Positions 36,401 through 44,245 of a stretch of DNA of 64,000 bases are shown here, one piece after another. Position 1 is the first letter of the stretch. The number at the start of each line of letters is the position of its first letter. The notes beneath the pieces were generated by a model. It worked only from the letters and a program-made list of their open reading frames with translations, ran no database searches and was not told the DNA's origin. The stretch is from Desulfatibacillum aliphaticivorans DSM 15576 (lineage in GTDB: Bacteria; Desulfobacterota; Desulfobacteria; Desulfobacterales; Desulfatibacillaceae), in contig NZ_AUCT01000019.1 in assembly GCF_000429905.1 (NCBI RefSeq), positions 62,001 through 126,000 on the forward strand, given 5' to 3'. The position numbers and the translations under genes are program-made.

Positions 36401-37530
36401 AGCTGGACAAATACAAGCATTTGTCCATGGGCGCGGCTTTATCCCACGCCATCCACGAAACCATGGGCATTGAAATCCCGGCCATATCCTGGCCCGGGCC
36501 GTCCGAGCTGCCTCCGCACCTCACCGCACGGCTGGCCGTCACCGACGCCAAGGGCCGCGTGGTCCGCTTTGGTCGGGATGTGAGGGAACTGGCCCAAAGC
36601 ATGGGTGAAGTCAAGGACCTGGGCCATTTGGAAAAACTCCGCAACCAATGGGAAAAAACCGGCATCAAGTCCTGGGACTTCGGCGATCTGCCCTCAAGCA
36701 TTCCGGTGAAAAAAGGCGCTCCCCCGGCGTATGTCTGCCTGTGCCCCGGCGACGACTGCGTGGATTTGAAAATCGTGGAGGACAAGGTCAAAGCCCAGGC
36801 CACCCATAAAAAAGGCGTGGCCGCCCTCTGCACCCTGGAGTGCGCCAAGGACATCAAGCACATCAAAAAGTACCTGGCCCTCAAAGGAAACGCCGCCAAA
36901 CACGCAGCCTATTTCGGCGGAACCAAGCAGATGGAGCAGGTGCTTTTCGACACGCTTTTGGAACGCACCCTGGAAAAGGAGCTTCACACGGAAAAGGATT
37001 TCCGCGAGCATGTAAAAACCCGGATTCCCGCCCTGGTGGCTCAGGGGGAAAAGCTGGTGGAATCCACCTCACGGATCATGGAGGCCTTTCACAAAACCAG
37101 CGCTCGCATTTCTGAACTGGAGGCCCAATGCCGGAACAACAAATTCGGCCTGGCCTTCTTAAAAAATCTGCGCACGGCCATGACCCAGCTTATGCCGCCC
37201 AATTTTCCCAATCTATACGATGACGCCAGGCTGGCGCATATGCCCCGGTATTTACAGGCCGTCACCATCCGGGCCGAACGGGGCCTTTTGGACCTGGACA
37301 AGGACAAAGCCAAGGCCGCCCAGGTCAGGGAATTTGAGGATCACCTCCGCCGTCTGGCCAAAGAGCTTGGCATCAAGACCACGCCGGAAAAGCGTAAGGC
37401 CGTGGAGGATTTTTTCTGGATGATCGAGGAATTCAAGGTGTCGGTCTTCGCCCAGGAGCTTAAAACCCCCATGCCCATCTCTCCCAAACGCCTTCAAAAG
37501 CGCCTCTCCGAAATTGAGATGATGGTTTGA
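33433..37530 (+). CDS. hrpA: ATP-dependent RNA helicase HrpA (DEAH family)
   Basis: 1365 residues, the length of full HrpA with its C-terminal DUF3418 extension. A charged N-terminal tail (about 1-115) precedes the helicase core: Walker A GETGSGKTTQ (about 147), DEAH in VDEAHERSLNIDFILGILKN (about 243), SAT in ITSATIDTEKF, and QRMGRCGRVAEG. It unwinds RNA or acts in ribosome rescue in the cytoplasm. No strong ribosome site is seen 5' of the ATG at 33433. It may be read with the transglycosylase gene. Confidence 0.95.
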   Translation: MSPDKTEGMEKPKGSAPKRGRKPIRKTVPEKKSEEPANKAESKESLVRKSKRKEQSIRSRLPRAMGRDRHAVLRQLDRLRSPKISLDKKSKTLSALQNQVASSVKERKLREKSRPSFAYPEELPISGRSEEIVEAIQENQVVVITGETGSGKTTQIPKMCLAAGRGVDGLIGCTQPRRVAAVTVAQRIAEELGEDLGKSVGYKIRFKETGGKSEAPFIKIMTDGVLLAEFQHDPFFTKYDTIIVDEAHERSLNIDFILGILKNLLPKRPDLKVIITSATIDTEKFSKAFNDAPIVEVSGRMYPVEVRYEPLLTSGDENSDAGYVDGAVRAVETIFSRRPKGDILVFMPTESDIRETCDLLQARRFPNALILPLFGRLAGGEQARVFARHSGIKVVVATNVAETSITIPGIRYVVDTGLARISRYSPRTGTTSLPVDKISKSSADQRMGRCGRVAEGICIRLYDEEDYESRPQFTLPEILRANLAEVILRMVASRLPEVHNFPFVDPPDPRSIRDGFNVLRELGALLDPRPGEKTYTMTKKGRTMARLPVDPRISAILIEAHPRGCLAEALIIASALCIIDPRERPAEKALQADQAHRTFAHGSSDFLFYLNLWQAYFQHMDKVKSGNQMKKWSIANFLSYKRMREWRDVHQQLTAILIDEGFIKKTPPMPKAFEPGMEDCRYEPLHQSIASAYLSQVASKKDKNIYQGTKGREVMLFPGSFLFNHGGQWIVSAQMVHTSRLFARMAANILPEWLEEPAGPLCTRTYLEPHFEKNRGEVIAKEQVSLMGLIIIAGRPTSYGPINPQEATELFIQGALVECQTNEKFGFLAHNQKVLNEARDMEERLRRRDLVVDELGISRFYEQRLDTVYSIQSLKKIIKDKGGDSFLRMDVTDVMVRSPEAEDLSQYPNRLKVDGAKFKLQYRFDPGRPGDGVTIKIPQPLVSSVPPEPLEWVVPGLLPEKVTAMIKGLPKPLRVRLVPVNKTVDRVMDKLDKYKHLSMGAALSHAIHETMGIEIPAISWPGPSELPPHLTARLAVTDAKGRVVRFGRDVRELAQSMGEVKDLGHLEKLRNQWEKTGIKSWDFGDLPSSIPVKKGAPPAYVCLCPGDDCVDLKIVEDKVKAQATHKKGVAALCTLECAKDIKHIKKYLALKGNAAKHAAYFGGTKQMEQVLFDTLLERTLEKELHTEKDFREHVKTRIPALVAQGEKLVESTSRIMEAFHKTSARISELEAQCRNNKFGLAFLKNLRTAMTQLMPPNFPNLYDDARLAHMPRYLQAVTIRAERGLLDLDKDKAKAAQVREFEDHLRRLAKELGIKTTPEKRKAVEDFFWMIEEFKVSVFAQELKTPMPISPKRLQKRLSEIEMMV

Positions 37531-37576
37531 CCTGAATCCTTTGACTCAGAAAAAAAGTTGATTGGATATATTACTT

Positions 37577-39151
37577 TTAAAAATGTTCTGGATGTGAGAA
37601 TTTTACAGATTCCATTATTTCGCCTTGCATATTCAGGGTTCCATACCTTATATCTGTTGCTGCCCCTTGAAAATAGTAGGGCTGCAATATTGAATCATCC
37701 AATTTTTCACTTGGTATAGCATAATATAATGTAATTGACTCCCCTTTTAAGAACTGACTCACTATAGATAAAATGAGGGCGTGTTCAAAAGAGTGATAAG
37801 CGTTTTTCCAGGCATGAACCTTCATGCCTTCCGGCTTCAATGTTGCCGGATTAAGAGAGTGCCATACCCCTCCGCAAGTATTGTCAACATAATGATCGAC
37901 GAAAAAGTGACTTGTTTTGATCAAATTATGAACATGTTTCTTATTTTCAAGTGCACATGTTGCTGCAGCCTGATCCAATTCACAATGAATCCACCACTGC
38001 TGCCCTATACTAATTCCATCTTTAGACCACCATTGGTCTTTTTCAGGGAATAAGAATTTTTCCCCCCATGAGGATTGATTATTCAACTCCTGTAAGAATG
38101 GTTTTCCGTATCTCTCCTGTGATGCTTCGCTGAATACAGGTCCAGGCAGATATGCTTTTTCGATTAAAAATTCCATTCCAGAACGCCCCAATCCTATGAG
38201 TTCTTGGTCTCCGACAATTATTCCTGATAAATAAATCATCCACCAAGTCTTCACGGAATGGCCAAAATCAAAATGTCGGCCACCGGGTACCTTATCATTA
38301 AGATTTCCCCAAAAGCTTTGAACTTCGTGATTTTTCCCTCGAACACTCAGTTCGTTGACATAAAAGTTATCCAACATAGTATGACATAAGTGTCCGATCG
38401 TAATTTTCCATTCAGAAGAGTAGGGTTCAGGAAGGATCGGTGTAAGTAAGACCATGTATGCATTTAGTTGATCAAGAATGGCCACAAGTTCCGTCATTTG
38501 AGTATCATTTTGCAGCCATTTTATTCCTATCAAACTTCCTTCATCGTCGAAAACACCATAATCTCTTAAAATTATTTGATGTTGCTTTAGAATAGCATCT
38601 AATACACTCTGATCGCGTGTTAAGTAATAATAGAAGGCCAAACCAATCAAGCTATATGCTTGGTCTTGAGCTGTGCGCTTTAAAAGGTCATCTGTTGAAG
38701 TTAACGCTCCTTTTTCATCAAAGGAATTTTTAATTGACCAATAAACACCTTCACGCATAAGCGACAAATATTCAAAGTTACCCGTTGCGTGAAAAGCCAC
38801 GCCGTATGCAAAAGTCTGCCTTGCGTGGGTTCTTATATATTCGTGCCCCATCAAATCAACTATCCAGCTTGCTCCATTTCTAATTGCTATGCGTTCATAC
38901 TCTTCTTGATTTGTGACCGAAACCTGTACCCCGTCATCAAAGCGGAAAGTGGGGAAAATCCCCTTTTCTGCAGTTGCTTCTGATGAGGCCCAAAATGGTA
39001 TAAGATCTCTTTGTAAATGGTTATTCCAGTATTCGTGTCCAGGCAATTCTCTATCGTTGGTGGATAACCCTCCATGATTGGGTTGAGGTATTGTACACGC
39101 CATAAAACCCAAAAAGAGTGCGGCCAGCAAAATGAGTCTGTTCTTGCTCAT
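37577..39151 (-). CDS. Lipoprotein resembling the N-acylglucosamine 2-epimerase (AGE) alpha/alpha barrel family
   Basis: 524 residues with a lipobox (LGFMAC, Cys19). The body looks like a six-hairpin barrel of AGE/cellobiose-epimerase type: DFGHSVKTWWMIYLSG, WWIHCELDQAAATCAL, GGVWHSLNP and the family-typical KVHAWKNAYHSFEHALIL. That would suggest a periplasmic sugar-handling enzyme, but catalytic identity is not clear. The gene is strikingly AT-rich: the line 38701-38760 has 19 G+C of 60, against 38 of 60 at 35041-35100 in hrpA. It starts one base after the upstream gene's stop, so the two form an operon of probable foreign origin. Confidence 0.7.
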   Translation of the reverse strand: MSKNRLILLAALFLGFMACTIPQPNHGGLSTNDRELPGHEYWNNHLQRDLIPFWASSEATAEKGIFPTFRFDDGVQVSVTNQEEYERIAIRNGASWIVDLMGHEYIRTHARQTFAYGVAFHATGNFEYLSLMREGVYWSIKNSFDEKGALTSTDDLLKRTAQDQAYSLIGLAFYYYLTRDQSVLDAILKQHQIILRDYGVFDDEGSLIGIKWLQNDTQMTELVAILDQLNAYMVLLTPILPEPYSSEWKITIGHLCHTMLDNFYVNELSVRGKNHEVQSFWGNLNDKVPGGRHFDFGHSVKTWWMIYLSGIIVGDQELIGLGRSGMEFLIEKAYLPGPVFSEASQERYGKPFLQELNNQSSWGEKFLFPEKDQWWSKDGISIGQQWWIHCELDQAAATCALENKKHVHNLIKTSHFFVDHYVDNTCGGVWHSLNPATLKPEGMKVHAWKNAYHSFEHALILSIVSQFLKGESITLYYAIPSEKLDDSILQPYYFQGAATDIRYGTLNMQGEIMESVKFSHPEHF

Positions 39152-39152
39152 A

Positions 39153-40217
39153 CTATATCCCCTCAGATTGGATTATTACAGTCAATTGTCCTGTATTATT
39201 AAGATAGTATAGGTCTCTTGCCCCATACCCAATATTCCCGCCATATTTGCATTTCCTCCATTCATCATCTAACTTTTTTGCAACCTCCATTGAGCTTTTA
39301 AGATAGTTACAGGCTTGCTTTATTTTGGTGTCCTCATAAGAGTCAAATTTAACCCCTCTTTGCTTGAGAAATTGAGGAATGAGAAGGCAGCAATCAGCAT
39401 TTTGACTGTTCTCATCGATGTGATCAAACACATCAGGCAAGACACAGTCATTAACGGCCAATAATAATTTGGCTTTGCCAAACGCCAGATACAGCGTCAG
39501 AATATTGTCTTTTACATCCCACTCCCATTCTGGCTTGGGTGTTGGATGCTTGATCCTTTTTTTTACTACAAATTCAGAGCATTGCCCGATGGAGAAAAAA
39601 CTTTGTTTGTAGGCCCATGGGTTTCTTTGCAATTGTAATTTACCTATATGTGAAGACAATGCGCAACCAATTAGAGTTCCATACTCCACCTCATCACACA
39701 TTCGCATTTTATCGCTGAAAATTTGTATAATTTCATCTTCACCTGTTTTTTTGTTTAATATAGCAAATTCAGGATGGACCAAGCTGCCGTCTGGGTTCCT
39801 TAATCCGATATTTTGCTCCATTTTAGATACCACCCAATTAGTAATCTTTGTTTTGTCATAATTTGATGGCATATAGCACGGATCATAGCATGATCCCGTG
39901 TTGACAGTCCCCTTTGCCGAAATTCTGTATTTTTTCCCGACCTCCAACTCCACGCCAGTGTCAACCCAGTAACGATTGGCATTGACTGGAACAATAATTA
40001 ATTGCTCCCCCTTTCCTTCGCTGATTGTCACGGTAGCTTGCCCTGGTCCAATACTTACTGTCGTGAGACCGGCAGACCGGACTTTTCGGATAAAGCCTGG
40101 CCCAAGGAACCAAAGCACCAGGATCACTAGTATAAAGTAGATCATACCTGGCGACAAAAAAACTTCCCGGAGAAGTTGAGAGACCTTTTTCTCGTCACTC
40201 ATAATTACATCTTTCAT
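39153..40217 (-). CDS. Membrane-anchored protein with PA-IL (LecA)-like carbohydrate-binding fold
   Basis: 354 residues from the ATG at 40217; the ATG at 40202 and a TTG at 40244 are alternatives, none with a clear ribosome site. One membrane segment (MIYFILVILVLWFLGPGF) is followed by a periplasmic part. Blocks match PA-IL-type lectins: GVELEVGKKYRISAKGTVNTG, LIGCALSSHIGKL, FFSIGQCSEF, LLLAVNDCVLPD and the closing YYLNNTGQLTVII. A helical insertion (about 270-335) splits the calcium/sugar region. Function is probably sugar binding; this is inference from pattern. Same AT-rich operon as the AGE-like lipoprotein. Confidence 0.65.
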   Translation of the reverse strand: MKDVIMSDEKKVSQLLREVFLSPGMIYFILVILVLWFLGPGFIRKVRSAGLTTVSIGPGQATVTISEGKGEQLIIVPVNANRYWVDTGVELEVGKKYRISAKGTVNTGSCYDPCYMPSNYDKTKITNWVVSKMEQNIGLRNPDGSLVHPEFAILNKKTGEDEIIQIFSDKMRMCDEVEYGTLIGCALSSHIGKLQLQRNPWAYKQSFFSIGQCSEFVVKKRIKHPTPKPEWEWDVKDNILTLYLAFGKAKLLLAVNDCVLPDVFDHIDENSQNADCCLLIPQFLKQRGVKFDSYEDTKIKQACNYLKSSMEVAKKLDDEWRKCKYGGNIGYGARDLYYLNNTGQLTVIIQSEGI

Positions 40218-40485
40218 TTTAGAGGAGTATTTTGATTCCGACAAAGTCGGAGTTCTATATGAAGATTTTAATTGGTTTTTATATGTTACTAATTTACACT
40301 AATATGCGTCAACCCCTAAAAATCATAAAATATTTACTGTCGTCTACAAGGATGTATCGGGTACTCGTTGCTGAAAGAATTCCCCGCAGACTAAACCCGG
40401 TTTTCACATCGTTATATGAACAACGCCGCACCCTTTTTGGGGGTGTGGCGTTGGCAATTTGCAGCGGTCTATTAAGCCCGTTTTG
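40218..40485. other. Intergenic region, AT-rich promoter of the island
   Basis: No gene seen. The left part is AT-rich and presumably carries the promoter for the island operon; a hairpin at 40422-40452 lies downstream of the acyl-CoA synthetase gene. Confidence 0.4.
40422..40452 (-). terminator. Hairpin after the acyl-CoA synthetase gene
   Basis: AACGCCGCACCC and GGGTGTGGCGTT pair in 11 of 12 positions around a short loop, about 35 bases after the synthetase stop. The following minus-strand sequence is not a clean T-run. Confidence 0.5.
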
Positions 40486-42285
40486 CTAATTCGGATACAT
40501 TCCCTCCACCAGGGAGTTGTACTTTTCGTTGATCACGTTGCGTTTGAGCTTGAGGGACGCGGTCATCTCGCCTGATTCCTGGGAGAACTCGTCCTTGATG
40601 ATACGATATTGCTTGATGGTTTCAAACCGGGCCAGGTGGGAGTTCCGTTCGGCCACGTGGCGATCTACAATGGCCAGGAATTCCGGGTTGTCCAAAAGCT
40701 CCCGGGGCTCGGAATAGGCGATGCCTTCCTTTTCCGCCAGGGTTTGGGCCTGCTCCATGTTGATGTTCACCAGGGCGGAGAGGTATTTCCTCCGGTCTCC
40801 GATCACTATGAAATGCAGGAACAGGGGATCGGACATAAACAGGGACTCGATTTTCTGGGGGGCGATGTTTTTTCCGCCTGCGGTGATGATCAGGTCTTTT
40901 TTTCGGCCCGTGATTTTTAGGAATCCCCGGTCGTCCAATTCCCCCAAATCTCCGGACATAAAGTATCCATCTTCCGTAAAGGCCCTTCGTGTTTCCTGCT
41001 CCAGGTTCCAATATCCCGTAAACACGTTGTCGCCCTTGATAAGCACCTCTCCGTCCTGGGCGATTTTCACGTCCACGCCAGGCAAGGGAGGTCCAACCGT
41101 GCCGATGCGGTAGTCGGACAGGTTGCTTAAGGCGGCCGGCGCCGTGGTTTCGGTCAGGCCGTAGCCTTCCACGACGGAGATTCCCGCGGCGTTGAAAAAA
41201 AGCTGGATTTCCCGGGCCGTGGGGCCGCCGGCGGCCATGATGTACTTGACCCTTCCGCCCAGGCGGTCCTGGAGCTTTTTGAATACCAACTGATAAGCCA
41301 GCCGGTATTTAAGGGCCAGGACCAGGGGGACGGGCTTTTTGGCCTCCCGGAGTTCGCTGACCTGTTCGCCGATTTTTTGGCTCCAGTAGAAGATTTTTTG
41401 CATGGGCAAGGGCTGGGTTTCCACCTGCTCCATGATCTTCTGGAACACCTTTTCGCATACCCTGGGCACGGCCATGATGATGGTGGGCCGCCGCTCCTGG
41501 AGGTCTTCCAATAGGGTGGTGAAGTTTTCAGCAAAGGAAGCGGTGATGCCCGCGTACATGCCCATGTAATGGTCGGCGATGCGCCCGAACACGTGGCAAA
41601 GGGGCAGAAAAGGCACGGTCTGGTCCTTTTCATCCGCGTAACCGGGCGTGATGCCGGCAAGCCCCTGGATCACGAACATGATGTTTTGATGGGTGATCAT
41701 CACCCCCTTAGGCATGCCCGTAGTGCCGGAGGTGTAGACGATGGTGGCCAGGTCGCCTGGTTTGGACATGGCGGCGCTGCGTTCGAAAAGGCCGGGATCC
41801 TGCTCGTTCTTCTTAAGGCCTATTTCCATGAGCCTGGCGAAGGAGATCAGCCCCCCGTCTCCATTCGTGGGAACGTCTCCGATTGTGACGATGGCTTGCA
41901 GGGATGGATTGGCCGCCCGGATGCGTTTGGCTTTTTCCAACTGTTCCTTGTCGCCCACGATAAGCGCCTTGCATCCGGAGTCCTGCACAATGTAACCGGC
42001 CTCCTCCTCCGTCAAAGTGGGGTATAGGGGGACCACCACGGCGCCAATGCCCAGGCCGCCCATATCGGAATACAGCCATTCCAGATAATTATCGGAGAAA
42101 ATGCCTATGCGGTCGCCCCGCTCCACGCCTAAGGAGGCGAAGCCCAATCCTGCGGCCCGGGCGTTTTCATAGTACTGAGTCCAGGTGGCCGATTGCCACG
42201 CGCCGTTTTTCTTTTTTTCCAGGGCGATTCGGTTGGAGTATTTGTTTGCGCGATTCTTGAAAACTTCGTTGATGGTACGTTCCAC
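40486..42285 (-). CDS. Long-chain acyl-CoA synthetase
   Basis: 599 residues from GTG 42285 (VERTINEVFKNR), chosen because GGGGGGAAG lies just upstream; an in-frame ATG at 42321 has no such site. It is an AMP-forming ligase with TIVYTSGTTGMPKGVMITHQN (P-loop), GYGLTETTAP and KKDLIITAGGKNIAP (catalytic Lys region). It activates a long-chain fatty acid to acyl-CoA, peripheral to the inner membrane. It lies 139 bases after a fatty acyl-CoA reductase gene on the same strand. Confidence 0.93.
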   Translation of the reverse strand: MERTINEVFKNRANKYSNRIALEKKKNGAWQSATWTQYYENARAAGLGFASLGVERGDRIGIFSDNYLEWLYSDMGGLGIGAVVVPLYPTLTEEEAGYIVQDSGCKALIVGDKEQLEKAKRIRAANPSLQAIVTIGDVPTNGDGGLISFARLMEIGLKKNEQDPGLFERSAAMSKPGDLATIVYTSGTTGMPKGVMITHQNIMFVIQGLAGITPGYADEKDQTVPFLPLCHVFGRIADHYMGMYAGITASFAENFTTLLEDLQERRPTIIMAVPRVCEKVFQKIMEQVETQPLPMQKIFYWSQKIGEQVSELREAKKPVPLVLALKYRLAYQLVFKKLQDRLGGRVKYIMAAGGPTAREIQLFFNAAGISVVEGYGLTETTAPAALSNLSDYRIGTVGPPLPGVDVKIAQDGEVLIKGDNVFTGYWNLEQETRRAFTEDGYFMSGDLGELDDRGFLKITGRKKDLIITAGGKNIAPQKIESLFMSDPLFLHFIVIGDRRKYLSALVNINMEQAQTLAEKEGIAYSEPRELLDNPEFLAIVDRHVAERNSHLARFETIKQYRIIKDEFSQESGEMTASLKLKRNVINEKYNSLVEGMYPN

Positions 42286-42424
42286 GTTATTCTTCCCCCC
42301 TCGCGCCTTTTGTAACGGCAAGGCCCGGTTGCAAAAGGCGCGATTTTGTAAAAAGCTGGATCAAAGCCGGCCGAATCGCCAGGGGCAAGGCCTCCCCGTG
42401 GATGCGCTTCGGCCTGAATGGAAA

Positions 42425-44032
42425 TTATCTTTCGTTAATTACAAAGCGTCTCATGCCCGGAATATGGGTCTCGGTCCAGTACCGCTCCCAATCAAGGGTG
42501 GAGGAGTCCACATTAAAGTCTTTTTGGTCCTGCTCCGGCATTTTATCCAAAAGAGCCAGGGTGTTATGGGTCATGAATTTCCACGTGTTGATGGTGTATA
42601 CGGAATAAAGATCGGAAAACTGGCAAAGCCGGTCGATCTGCTTGGCCGTGCCGTCAATCCATTTGCAGGCCTTTTTGGCCGGCCCCAGGCTTCTGACAAT
42701 AGGTATGCTGGAAATCACCTTGCCAGCCATGGTCAAGGGCAGCTTGCGTTTTTTCTGGTAAAAATTCACGAATTTCTTGGGATCGGGGTAGAACTGGGCC
42801 GGCGCGGGCTTGCAAGGCTTGCCCTTTTTGTCCATGAGCGGATCCCTTTTAAAGTATTCCAGCCAGATTTTGCTGATTTCCTTTAAGGTGATGGGCTTGC
42901 GGTGGCTGGTGCCGATCTGGAAGACCGACATGGCGCCTTCCTCGCCCTGCAATGCGCAGGCCGCCATGATCAGGTTGACCACGTAATCCACGGGAACCGT
43001 GTCGATGATGGTCTGGGGATCCCCGGGGAAAGCCTTGATCATGCCCCTGCCCACGCCTTCGATCAGGGGCTCCACCAGATGATAACCCTCCAGCCACCCC
43101 TGGATCGGGTCCTTGACCGCGCTGGTAATTCCGGGAGGCCGGATAATGCTCAAAGGCACGGGGCCGTGATTTTTTGTCAGCAGCATTTCGGCCATGGCCT
43201 TGCTTAACGTATAAGAGTCAAACCATCCGTGCAGCCTGGCCCGCTCCCTGCCGTAAGCGGAAAGCTCCTGCCTGATGTGCCAGTTCCTGGCCCTCTGAAA
43301 AAGCTGATCCATGGACTCGGAGGCGTATTTTTTTATCCCGGCCAACTCCCTGGCGTTTTTCTCAAACAACGGCTTCTTGGAGGGATGATCCGCGTCTTCA
43401 TGCACCTTGTCCGCGTACTCCAGGGCTCTGCGGATTTCCTCATCCAAATCAAAAGGATGCTTGCCGTTACCCAATAGGTTGGCGATGCTCTTCTTGGGGT
43501 CGAAAGGCTCTTCAAACACCTCGCCGCTCCGGCTGCCGTGCACAAAAGCAGAGGAAACATGGACGAAGCGGGGCGGGGGCGTCGCCTTTTTGGCCATTTC
43601 CATAAGCCTGGCGCCGGCCAGGGTGTTCACCCGCACGGAATAGTCAAAGCGTTCGTCCCAGTTCACGCAGGCGGCGATATGGATGACTGCGTCCAGGCTT
43701 TCAAACAGTTTGGTCTGGTCCTTTTTCTTCAGTCCCAGGTCCTTTTCAAACAAATCGCAAGCATACACTTCCAGCTTTTCATCTAAAAAGGATAAAAAAT
43801 CAGGATGCCTGGACCTGAGCCGGGCGAAAGCGGCCGAATCCAAAAGGCTTTGTTCCAGACGCTCTTTGGCGGCCTCATGAGGCGACCCATTGGACTTGCC
43901 GGGGCGCGCTAACAGGCGGATTTTACCGATTTCAGGAGCTTCCCATAAAATCCTCTCAAGAAGAACCTTGCCTAAAAATCCGGTGGAACCGGTAATGAGA
44001 ATAGTCTTGTTGTTAAAATACTCTTTAATCAT
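42425..44032 (-). CDS. Fatty acyl-CoA reductase-like extended SDR protein
   Basis: 535 residues of the male-sterility/NAD-binding_4 type. The cofactor loop is TGSTGFLGKVLLERIL (14-30) and the catalytic pair is YTLSK (about 271-275). A C-terminal region (about 420-530) matches the extra domain of fatty acyl-CoA reductases. It would reduce long-chain acyl-CoA to alcohol or aldehyde with NADPH. A near-consensus sigma-54 promoter lies 61-76 bases upstream, and the divergent gene is a sigma-54 activator, so expression is probably under that control. Confidence 0.88.
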   Translation of the reverse strand: MIKEYFNNKTILITGSTGFLGKVLLERILWEAPEIGKIRLLARPGKSNGSPHEAAKERLEQSLLDSAAFARLRSRHPDFLSFLDEKLEVYACDLFEKDLGLKKKDQTKLFESLDAVIHIAACVNWDERFDYSVRVNTLAGARLMEMAKKATPPPRFVHVSSAFVHGSRSGEVFEEPFDPKKSIANLLGNGKHPFDLDEEIRRALEYADKVHEDADHPSKKPLFEKNARELAGIKKYASESMDQLFQRARNWHIRQELSAYGRERARLHGWFDSYTLSKAMAEMLLTKNHGPVPLSIIRPPGITSAVKDPIQGWLEGYHLVEPLIEGVGRGMIKAFPGDPQTIIDTVPVDYVVNLIMAACALQGEEGAMSVFQIGTSHRKPITLKEISKIWLEYFKRDPLMDKKGKPCKPAPAQFYPDPKKFVNFYQKKRKLPLTMAGKVISSIPIVRSLGPAKKACKWIDGTAKQIDRLCQFSDLYSVYTINTWKFMTHNTLALLDKMPEQDQKDFNVDSSTLDWERYWTETHIPGMRRFVINER

Positions 44033-44092
44033 GGGTTATCTTCTCCAGGCTGTGGGGAATAGGCGCTTAGAATGTGGAGTATAAGATATTAT

Positions 44093-44108
44093 AACAAAAA
44101 TCATGCCA
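44093..44108 (-). promoter_or_regulatory. Sigma-54 promoter of the reductase/synthetase operon
   Basis: On the minus strand, TGGCATGATTTTTGTT: GG at -24 and G-T at -12 with the exact 10-base spacing between GG and the following GT (consensus GC). It sits about 60 bases before the fatty acyl-CoA reductase start. The divergent neighbour encodes a sigma-54 activator. Confidence 0.6.
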
Positions 44109-44184
44109 GGATGGAAGGGTAACGGATTTTAATTAATTATCAGGGGGATATAAAAAACTTGCAAAAAATTGAACGATCGGATAT

Positions 44185-44200
44185 ATTTCAAAAATGAAAT
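44185..44200. promoter_or_regulatory. Palindrome, candidate activator binding site (UAS)
   Basis: ATTTCA-AAAA-TGAAAT, a perfect 6-4-6 palindrome, with a second half site TGAAAT at 44215-44220. It lies about 80 bases upstream of the -24 box, a normal distance for an XylR/DmpR-type activator. Confidence 0.5.
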
Positions 44201-44245
44201 TGGCCTTGCACAAATGAAATACTCCAACAGAGGAACACCTCCCTC

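Noticed and set aside
37531..40485. Mobile element boundaries around the AT-rich island
   Set aside because: Looked for transposase, integrase, tRNA and direct repeats at the edges; none were seen, so only foreign composition can be claimed.
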